Part shown: positions 32,964 through 38,262 of the stretch, piece after piece | How the letters are laid out: each line of letters begins with the position of its first letter | Position numbering within the stretch: position 1 is the stretch's first letter | DNA from: Clostridium sp. MCC353 | GTDB lineage: Bacteria; Bacillota; Clostridia; Lachnospirales; Lachnospiraceae | DNA length: 38,262 nucleotides | Reading direction: 5' to 3' | Assembly (NCBI RefSeq): GCF_018785315.1 | Contig: NZ_WQPN01000068.1 | Span: forward strand, 1 to 38,262 | The notes under the pieces: generated by a model | What the model saw: the letters and a program-made list of their open reading frames with translations, nothing else | Databases searched by the model: none | Told to the model about the DNA's origin: nothing | Program-made: the position numbers and the translations under genes

Positions 32964-33235
32964 CATTAGTAACCACTGGACAATTCCGCAAGGACTATAA
33001 ACGTGTGAAAAAAAGAGGATATAATATGCGTCTCTTGAATGATGTGATCAATCTGCTGCTGAATGAACAAACGCTTGGCGAACAGTACCGGGATCATGGG
33101 CTGGTCGGAAATTATGCTGGTTTTCGAGAGTGCCATATTTCACCGAATTGGCTGTTAATCTATGCTATAGACAATAAACAATTGATATTAACGGCTTCGC
33201 GAAAAGGTACTCATTCGGATTTGTTTGCAAAGTAG
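32957..33235 (+). CDS. yafQ: mRNA interferase toxin, YafQ family (RelE superfamily)
   Basis: A 92-aa ribosome-dependent RNase. Conserved positions are His47 (DHGL), His60 (ECHI), Trp65 and His86 (GTHSDLF), matching the three catalytic His of E. coli YafQ. The catalytic Asp of the PDW motif is Asn64 here (PNW), and the preceding DCH is ECH. Activity may therefore be lower or the catalytic set slightly different; the fold is otherwise complete. It lies directly after the DinJ antitoxin. Confidence 0.88.
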   Translation: MLALVTTGQFRKDYKRVKKRGYNMRLLNDVINLLLNEQTLGEQYRDHGLVGNYAGFRECHISPNWLLIYAIDNKQLILTASRKGTHSDLFAK

Positions 33236-33259
33236 TGAAATCTGACATTAAATGTAGTA

Positions 33260-33299
33260 CCGAACAGGACGGCATTTTCAAAAATGCCGTCCTGTTCGG
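33260..33299. terminator. Perfect 19-bp hairpin after the toxin gene
   Basis: A 40-base perfect palindrome, arms CCGAACAGGACGGCATTTT and its complement with only two bases at the centre. The inner GGCATTTTCAAAAATGCC is the core of the hairpin family at 9981, 16392, 17672 and 24103-24390. There is no T-run, so termination would rely on the stem alone. Confidence 0.65.
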
Positions 33300-33440
33300 C
33301 GTTAAAAGAAAAATAATTCAAATAATATTAAGATTTCGTATACTATAATTGTACTGCCCATATCGCTATAATATTTACAATGACTGATGGAGGAAACCCG
33401 GGCACACTTGCCATTGTCCAGCGTTAAGGAGGTATGTGTT

Positions 33441-34484
33441 TTGAAGAAGAACTTATTTGGAGCAATAAAGAAAATGGGTATATGCGCGATGTGTGCATTC
33501 CTACTGTTGGGATGCGGTAAAAAGGATATGGACAGTCTTCAGCCGACTACAGAAACCGAATATGTACTGGAGACTGAGAAAGAAACTGAGGAGAGCAGTG
33601 CTGAATCATCAGTTTCCCCGTCTGAACAATCCGAAAAGGAAGAGCAGAGCCAGGAGAAAACGACGGCATCAGTACCTGTAACAGAAATGAAAAAACCGGA
33701 AACCCAGGAAACCGAAACGACAGAAAATACTGAGCTGGTTTCCGATGAGCAGGTGGATTCAGAACTCTATACACTGGCCACCAATATTCCAAAGGCCGAA
33801 GTGGAACAGTATGCGAAGCAGGTAAAACAGCAGTTTTTGGACAGGGACTGGAAAGCGCTGTCGGAAAAATTTACCTATCCCATAACCATTGGCGGGACAG
33901 TCTATGAAAATCCGGATGAATTTTTGGCGGCGGACTTTGAAGCGGATTTGAATCCCTATTTCTTTGTGGAGCTGGAAGAAGAGAGCTGTGAGAATATGTT
34001 CTGTAATTGGAGCGGAATTATGATGGGAGAAACGGGCCGTGTCTGGATTGTGGAGGCCCTGAATGAAGATTTTACGTCAAACGGCCTTAGAATAAGGGCA
34101 GTGAACGGATTGACCGAATCCTTTGGCCTGCCGGGGGGAGTCAGTATGAGGGCTGATGAAAGCGATATTACCCCCACGTCCATGAAGCTCAAACTGAAAA
34201 ATGAAACCGATTTAAACATTATTTTCAGTGACGATTACAAACTGCAGAAATTCGAAGACGGTATATGGAAGGATTTGGATATGCTGCCGGGAGAGATGGT
34301 TTTTCACGATATCGCTTATATGCCTGAACGGGGAAAGCCTGTGGAGTGGAATGTGGACTGGAGCAGCCGTTATGGCAGTCTGGAGCCGGGAAATTATATG
34401 ATTGTGAAAGTTGTTATAGACGGGGACGTGAAGGGAGAGGAAGGAAAATACCAGCGCGCGTTCAATTTTTTGATTGGGGGTTAA
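33441..34484 (+). CDS. Lipoprotein with C-terminal Ig-like domain, function unknown
   Basis: A 347-aa predicted surface lipoprotein. The start is TTG 33441, eight bases after AAGGAGGT. The signal ends FLLLGCGKK. Residues about 25-110 form a low-complexity Glu/Thr/Ser-rich linker. Residues about 115-215 look like an NTF2-like or DUF4829-type alpha+beta domain (EVEQYAKQVKQQFLDRDWKALSE...). Residues about 245-345 resemble the bacterial Ig-like Big_14 domain (MKLKLKNETDLNIIFSDDYKLQ ... GSLEPGNYMIVK). No enzymatic residues are apparent. It probably displays a binding module on the cell surface. It is followed by a small gene 10 bases later. Confidence 0.75.
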   Translation: MKKNLFGAIKKMGICAMCAFLLLGCGKKDMDSLQPTTETEYVLETEKETEESSAESSVSPSEQSEKEEQSQEKTTASVPVTEMKKPETQETETTENTELVSDEQVDSELYTLATNIPKAEVEQYAKQVKQQFLDRDWKALSEKFTYPITIGGTVYENPDEFLAADFEADLNPYFFVELEEESCENMFCNWSGIMMGETGRVWIVEALNEDFTSNGLRIRAVNGLTESFGLPGGVSMRADESDITPTSMKLKLKNETDLNIIFSDDYKLQKFEDGIWKDLDMLPGEMVFHDIAYMPERGKPVEWNVDWSSRYGSLEPGNYMIVKVVIDGDVKGEEGKYQRAFNFLIGG

Positions 34485-34494
34485 AGGGAACATT

Positions 34495-34836
34495 ATGGGA
34501 GTTTTAAAGAAAGGGCGAAGGAGTATCCAATATAAAAGCGAGACATTTATATGGTGGGTTGGAATGGATGAAGAGGCCTGTGGGGAAATCTGGCTGAATA
34601 TCGTTTCGGAAGATAAAAGGATAGTTCTTGCATACAGAGTTGGAGAAGGGGATTTCTTTGTCGCCAGTAAAGGAAGGGTATTTCAGGGAAAAACCACATC
34701 AGGGCGCTGGGAGAGATATGAGTATCCGATGAAAGAGCCGCCTGTGGCTGTGACCGGGAAATTTGTTTATGGGCTGATTGAATGGGCTGTGGATGGCAGG
34801 GATGCGCGTCCGGTTACAGTTCACGGCCCCCGCTGA
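34495..34836 (+). CDS. Small protein of unknown function
   Basis: A 113-aa protein, not recognised. It is rich in aromatic residues and Gly and is probably a small cytoplasmic beta-rich protein (SETFIWWVGMDEEACGEIWL ... AYRVGEGDFFVAS). ATG 34495 follows AAAGGGA. The last eight codons lie inside the left arm of a 19-bp perfect inverted repeat (34813-34886), and the stop is in its loop. The C-terminus may therefore have been replaced by the insertion of that hairpin, or the hairpin doubles as a terminator. Confidence 0.55.
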   Translation: MGVLKKGRRSIQYKSETFIWWVGMDEEACGEIWLNIVSEDKRIVLAYRVGEGDFFVASKGRVFQGKTTSGRWERYEYPMKEPPVAVTGKFVYGLIEWAVDGRDARPVTVHGPR

Positions 34837-34886
34837 CGTGTCCGGCCAGTCCGCTGTGCCATCCAAAGGGGGCCGTGAACTGTAAC
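34813..34886. repeat. 19-bp perfect inverted repeat over the 3' end of the small gene
   Basis: GTTACAGTTCACGGCCCCC (34813-34831) pairs exactly with 34868-34886. The 36-base loop contains the stop codon and its own GC-rich fold. There is no T-run. It may act as a roadblock terminator before the TetR promoter or be an inserted element. Confidence 0.7.
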
Positions 34887-34914
34887 TTATTGAGAGATAA
34901 ATTTAAACATTTGC

Positions 34915-34960
34915 TTGACATAAAACATCCGTTGTGTAACAATAGTTGCATAACGGATGT
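34915..34960 (+). promoter_or_regulatory. Promoter and operator of the tetR gene
   Basis: TTGACA (34915-34920) with TAACAAT around 34937-34943 as the -10. The inverted repeat ACATCCGTT (34925-34933) / AACGGATGT (34952-34960) surrounds the -10, a typical TetR-family autorepression layout. Confidence 0.65.
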
Positions 34961-34994
34961 AATTATTTCCGATTTAATATTAGGAGGAATTCAT

Positions 34995-35576
34995 ATGCCG
35001 CCGAAAGCAAAGATAACCAAAGAGATGATCTTAAACGCGGTTCTGGATATCACCAGGGAAAACGGATATGAGACTGTGAACGCCAGGAGCATTGCGGGGA
35101 AGTTACAGTGCTCTACCCGGCCTATTTTTACCTGTTATGACAATATGGACCAGTTGAAAATGGATTTTCTGGCATTTGCGTATGAATATTACCAGCAGTA
35201 TGTGGTCAATTACAGCAATGCTGAACATGTCAGTTCCTATTTGGTTCTGCCCTTGTCCTATATTGAATTCGCCAGGGAAGAGCCGCATTTATTCAAGCTG
35301 TTGTTTATCAATGATATAGATCTTAATATGGCTGAAGCGAAGGATTTTTACAAAGAACCCGATAATGAAAAAAGGGCGGAACATTTTGCAAATGACATTG
35401 GTATCGGGTTGGCGCGGGCAAAAGTGATTTTTTTAGATTTATTTCTTTATACTCACGGCATTGCCGTTTTAGCCGCGGACAAAAAACTGGCTATTGATAA
35501 AAAAAGCGCTGAAGGCATGCTGGCAAATGTGTTATCGGCATTTATCAGACAAGAAAAGACGGAGCGGAAAATCTGA
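34995..35576 (+). CDS. TetR-family transcriptional regulator
   Basis: A 193-aa regulator. The helix-turn-helix is at about residues 10-57 (ITKEMILNAVLDITRENGYETVNARSIAGKLQCSTRPIFTCYDNMDQLK), and the all-helical ligand part follows. AGGAGGA precedes ATG 34995. The frame is open upstream through the hairpin and promoter, which is not coding. It lies upstream of a methyltransferase and is autoregulated through the palindrome at its promoter. Another target is not evident nearby. Confidence 0.88.
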   Translation: MPPKAKITKEMILNAVLDITRENGYETVNARSIAGKLQCSTRPIFTCYDNMDQLKMDFLAFAYEYYQQYVVNYSNAEHVSSYLVLPLSYIEFAREEPHLFKLLFINDIDLNMAEAKDFYKEPDNEKRAEHFANDIGIGLARAKVIFLDLFLYTHGIAVLAADKKLAIDKKSAEGMLANVLSAFIRQEKTERKI

Positions 35577-35590
35577 GAACGTAATTATCT

Positions 35591-35704
35591 CTGAAATTTT
35601 CAGCGCGTATCTGTGCAGAAATGCTCCGGCACAAATTTGAATCGCAGCCGAGAAACTGAAATACTCAGCGCGTGCCTACGCAAAAAACGCTTCGGCATGG
35701 AGGA
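35591..35704 (+). repeat. Two copies of the type-1 hairpin/ribosome-binding-site cassette
   Basis: CTGAAATTTTCAGCGCGTAT..GCTCCGGCAC (35591-35632) and CTGAAATACTCAGCGCGTGC...CGGCATGGAGGA (35656-35704). They resemble each other and the sequence at 11066-11112. The second copy provides GGAGGA for the downstream methyltransferase, 12 bases from its start, which is longer than usual. CGTGCC can pair with GGCATG right beside this site. Confidence 0.6.
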
Positions 35705-35715
35705 ATAAAATTAAA

Positions 35716-36501
35716 ATGAACCGGTATTTAATAGATTTTTACAATAATTATGATGAGGACAGCCGGCTGGCATTAAAACATGGGTCGGTGGAGTTCCTCA
35801 CCACCATGCGCTATATTAAAAAGTATTTAAAACCCGGCAGCCGCGTACTTGAAATCGGGGCCGGAACAGGACGTTATTCTCATGCACTGGCACGGAAGGG
35901 GCATGAGGTTGATGCAGTGGAATTGGTAGAGCATAATATAGAGATTTTCCGCCGGAATACACAGCCGGGAGAGAAGATAACCATCGTTCAAGGCAATGCA
36001 CTGGATTTATCCGCATTTTCCAACGATGAATATGATATCACACTGCTGCTGGGGCCGCTTTACCATCTTTACAGCGTTGAAGATAAACGGCAGGCTCTGC
36101 GGGAGGCCATCCGGGTGACAAAACCGGGAGGAGTGGTTTTCGCCGCGTATGTCATATCCGACGGCTGTCTTCTGGATGAAGGGTTTAAGCGGGGAAATAT
36201 CAGCGTAGCCGGATATATTGAAAAGGGGCTGATTGACAGCCGGACATTCGCCGCAAAATCCCAGCCTAAGGATTTGTTTGAACTGGTCCGTAAGGAGGAC
36301 ATTGACGATTTGATGTCTGAATTTCCCGTAACCAGACTGCATTATGTTGCGGCGGACGGCTGTGCTCTGTTTATGCGTGAGGCTGTGGATGCCATGGATG
36401 ACGACACATTTCACTTGTTTTTGAAATACCATTTCGCGGTTTGTGAACGGGAAGATTTGGCTGGGATAACCAGCCATGCGGTCGATATATTCAGGAAATA
36501 A
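35716..36501 (+). CDS. Class I SAM-dependent methyltransferase
   Basis: A 261-aa methyltransferase. Motif I VLEIGAGTGRYSHALARKGHEV lies at about residues 43-64, the acidic residue after beta-2 is in VELVEHNI, QGNALDL is motif II, TLLLGPLYHL the next strand, and RVTKPGGVVFAAYV motif III. A small-molecule target is likely. ATG 35716 has GGAGG 12 bases upstream, so the spacing is unusual, but the N-terminus (MNRYLIDFYNNYDEDSRL) matches the family. It is different in sequence from the methyltransferase at 18120. Confidence 0.87.
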   Translation: MNRYLIDFYNNYDEDSRLALKHGSVEFLTTMRYIKKYLKPGSRVLEIGAGTGRYSHALARKGHEVDAVELVEHNIEIFRRNTQPGEKITIVQGNALDLSAFSNDEYDITLLLGPLYHLYSVEDKRQALREAIRVTKPGGVVFAAYVISDGCLLDEGFKRGNISVAGYIEKGLIDSRTFAAKSQPKDLFELVRKEDIDDLMSEFPVTRLHYVAADGCALFMREAVDAMDDDTFHLFLKYHFAVCEREDLAGITSHAVDIFRK

Positions 36502-36600
36502 TAAATCTGTACACACGTTGCATTTTTGCTTGTTTGAACGGCGGCCTGAAGTAATATGGCTGTCTTTATACATTTAATTTTGGTAAACTGCAACTAATTG

Positions 36601-36673
36601 ATGCGTGAATCAGGTTTGAAAAATCTGCTGGTGCATTCTCGTGACTTCAGTCGTGAGTTAACCAGCAGAATTT
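36601..36673. mobile_element. Left-end hairpin of the IS200/IS605 element
   Basis: AAATCTGCTGGT (36621-36632) pairs with ACCAGCAGAATTT (36661-36673). Inside is CTCGTGAC-TTCA-GTCGTGAG (36638-36657), the subterminal hairpin type seen at IS605-family ends in clostridia. The rest of the 366-base gap after the methyltransferase (to 36867) holds the transposase promoter and no gene. The exact cleavage site was not determined. Confidence 0.55.
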
Positions 36674-36812
36674 GTTTACAGAGTAGTTGTATGTGCCTAT
36701 CGGCACTGCATTTTTAATAGTCTTGTCAGTTTCCTGACTGTAAAACAGGTAGAGAATTTAGTTTTTCATTCTAGTTTTGGTAAAGAACCATGCCTATTTC
36801 TATTTCAAAAAA

Positions 36813-36824
36813 GAACACTTGTTC
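36813..36824. promoter_or_regulatory. LexA-box-like palindrome upstream of tnpA
   Basis: GAACACTTGTTC has the GAAC-N4-GTTC form of the Firmicute SOS box and lies eight bases before the -35 of the transposase promoter. The central bases do not fully fit the consensus. Confidence 0.3.
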
Positions 36825-36832
36825 GAAAAAAG

Positions 36833-36861
36833 TTGCATGTTTCGTATTTGTATGGTATAAT
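36833..36861 (+). promoter_or_regulatory. Promoter of the transposase gene
   Basis: TTGCAT (36833-36838), 17 bases, TATAAT (36856-36861). The start codon follows only 6 bases later, so translation is probably nearly leaderless and weak. Confidence 0.6.
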
Positions 36862-36867
36862 TAAACT

Positions 36868-37265
36868 ATGGAAAAAACAAAGTTAACATATAGTCATGGG
36901 TATGTGTATTCTTTACCGTATCACATTATCTGGTGCACGAAATATTGGAAGAAAGTGTTAACGGATGTGCTCGATATCCAATGTAAGAAGATGCTGGAAG
37001 CCTTAGCAGCTCAGTATTCCTCCCGGATACTGGCTATGGAGGTTATGTCGAACTACATCCATCTTGCCGCCCACAGTTTATGATATCGGATATAGTCAAG
37101 ATCATGAAGGGGAATCTGACAAGGAGGTTGTTTCTTGATCACCCGGAACTGAAAAAGCAGTTACGGAGAGGCCGTCTTTGGAATCCGTTATACTGTGCGG
37201 TGACTGTCAGTGACCGGAGCTATGAACAGGTGAAGCATTACATGAACTCCCAAAAGGAAACATAA
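36868..37265 (+). pseudogene. tnpA: IS200/IS605 Y1 transposase TnpA, frameshifted
   Basis: Two overlapping frames (36868-37083 and 37080-37265) together make one TnpA. The first has YHIIWCTKYWKKVLTD and ends at EVMSNYIHLAAHSL. The second, read from upstream of its ATG, continues SCRPQFMISDIVKIMKG and holds YCAVTVSDRSYEQVKHY with the catalytic Tyr region. The join suggests loss of about 10 bases after the HUH motif, removing residues such as LLV. In addition, the first His of HUH is Tyr (NYIHL where relatives have DHVHL). Both changes should abolish activity, so the element cannot move by its own TnpA. Confidence 0.85.
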
Positions 37266-37279
37266 TGAGGAGGCAGAGG

Positions 37280-38262
37280 ATGAACAAGGCTTATAAGTAC
37301 CGGATCTATCCCACAGCCGAACAGGAAAAACAACTGGCTGATACGTTCGGAAGCTGTCGGTTTGTTTATAACCATTATCTTGCCCTGCAGTCCGGGAACC
37401 ATCAGCAGGGGAAAAAGCACCTGGGCAGGACCGCCTGTAATAACGACTGCAACCGGAATCTGAAACAGGAGTATCCCTGGCTCAGGCAGGTGGATAAGTT
37501 TGCGCTGACCAATGCGATTTATGCGTTGGATGCCGCGTATCAGAGATTTTACAGGAAACAGGGCGGCTATCCCCAGTTCAAGAGCAGGCGCCGCAGCCGT
37601 ATGTCTTACACTACGAATTTCACGAATGGAAATATTGCAGTGCTTTATGGGGAGGTGAAGCTGCCAAAGCTTGGAAAAATCAGGGCAGTCATCCACAGAA
37701 CCGTACCGGAAGGCTGGAATCTGAAACAGGCCACGGTATCAAAAGAACGTGATGGAAGTTATTATGTTTCGGTTCTGTATGAGTATCAGACAGAGATTAC
37801 GCCGCAGGAAGTCCGCCCTGAGCGGATTATCGGCCTGGATTATAAATCAGATGGATTATATATGGATTCATCCGGCGTATGCTGCAATATGCCGCACTTT
37901 TTCAGAAAGAACCAGAAAAAACTGGCGAAGGCCCAGAGAAAGCTGAACCAGAAACAGCTGCATTCGGCAAATTACCGGAAACAGCAGAAAAAGATTGCCA
38001 GGACAGCAAGAAAGACAGCAGACCAGAGAAAGGATTTCCTTCATAAAAAGTCGGCTGAGATAGCCAATCAGTACGACCTGGTATGTGTGGAAGACCTGGA
38101 TATGAGGGCGATGTCAAACAGGAAGTTTGGGAATGGAAAAGCAACGCTGGATAATGGATATGGGTCATTTCTAACCATGCTAAAGTATAAGCTGGAGGAC
38201 AGGGGGAAACAGCTGATCCGTATCGATAAATGGTATCCGTCATCGAAGACCTGCAGCCGGTG
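37280..38262 (+). CDS. tnpB: RNA-guided nuclease TnpB of the IS605 element (3' end beyond window)
   Basis: Open from ATG 37280 to the window edge, 327 aa so far, no stop or frameshift found on translation. The N-terminus MNKAYKYRIYPTAEQEKQL is typical. The RuvC-I Asp187 is in GLDYKSDGLY and RuvC-II Glu271 in VCVEDLDM. The last visible residues, WYPSSKTCSR, are the start of the zinc ribbon, so RuvC-III lies outside the window. It is intact so far, in contrast to the decayed TnpA just upstream. TnpB proteins use a guide RNA made from the element's right end, which is also outside the window. Confidence 0.92.
   Translation, partial: MNKAYKYRIYPTAEQEKQLADTFGSCRFVYNHYLALQSGNHQQGKKHLGRTACNNDCNRNLKQEYPWLRQVDKFALTNAIYALDAAYQRFYRKQGGYPQFKSRRRSRMSYTTNFTNGNIAVLYGEVKLPKLGKIRAVIHRTVPEGWNLKQATVSKERDGSYYVSVLYEYQTEITPQEVRPERIIGLDYKSDGLYMDSSGVCCNMPHFFRKNQKKLAKAQRKLNQKQLHSANYRKQQKKIARTARKTADQRKDFLHKKSAEIANQYDLVCVEDLDMRAMSNRKFGNGKATLDNGYGSFLTMLKYKLEDRGKQLIRIDKWYPSSKTCSR

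Noticed and set aside
34782-34994. N-terminal extension of the TetR gene
   Set aside because: It would run through the inverted repeat, the promoter and the operator. The family start with AGGAGGA at 34995 is clear.

Overview
ORGANISM. The window looks like the chromosome of a low-to-mid GC anaerobic Firmicute, most likely a gut Lachnospiraceae (Clostridium clostridioforme/Enterocloster/Hungatella-like). This is inferred from strong GGAGG ribosome binding sites with some TTG starts, Lys-rich lipoprotein signals, LytTR/GHKL two-component genes, PadR, TetR and IclR regulators, a tripartite tricarboxylate transporter and an IS200/IS605 element with a typical Firmicute TnpB. No rRNA, tRNA or CRISPR array was seen. 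LAYOUT. (1) 1-560: intergenic, dominated by a 332-bp palindromic element (copy A). (2) 650-3196: zinc/manganese ABC importer (lipoprotein, ATPase, permease). (3) 3310-5549: Ktr/Trk potassium channel subunit and its RCK regulator, separated by a 93-bp duplicated leader. (4) 5802-7849: LytTR response regulator plus GHKL histidine kinase, followed by an oligopeptide ABC importer (8234-14023: binding protein, two permeases, one fused double ATPase). A 9-bp direct repeat with LytTR-type spacing sits just upstream of the binding-protein promoter. (5) 14261-15970: two-domain esterase behind a MITE-like structured insertion. (6) 15991-18101: an AraC-type regulator translationally coupled to a ClpP paralogue, flanked by inverted copies (B and C) of the same palindromic element. 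(7) 18120-21081: methyltransferase, and a MATE pump divergent from a PadR regulator with two perfect 17-bp operators between them. (8) 21670-32343: IclR regulator divergent from a catabolic-looking cluster: carboxylesterase, TctC/TctB/TctA importer, two paralogous alpha/beta hydrolases, a beta-lactamase-fold hydrolase and a MATE exporter. (9) 32664-36501: DinJ/YafQ toxin-antitoxin pair, an Ig-like lipoprotein, a small unknown, a TetR regulator and a methyltransferase. (10) 36600-end: IS200/IS605 element with a decayed TnpA and a TnpB still open at the window edge. HOW THE PARTS WORK TOGETHER. Most transport genes are simple operons with ATGA overlaps or short gaps. The kinase/regulator pair probably controls the peptide importer. 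The IclR cluster probably imports an organic acid or ester, cleaves ester/lactone bonds and exports products or toxic intermediates. MOST UNUSUAL. The intergenic DNA carries several families of structured repeats. The main one is three ~0.4-kb elements whose 72-86-bp arms are perfectly or almost perfectly self-complementary within each copy but differ strongly between copies, closing a conserved core of two hairpins with clear compensatory changes. Others are a short hairpin family built on GGCATTTTCGAAAATGCC, a 7 x 43-bp hairpin array before tctC, a MITE-like four-way structure, and two kinds of hairpin-plus-ribosome-binding-site cassette.
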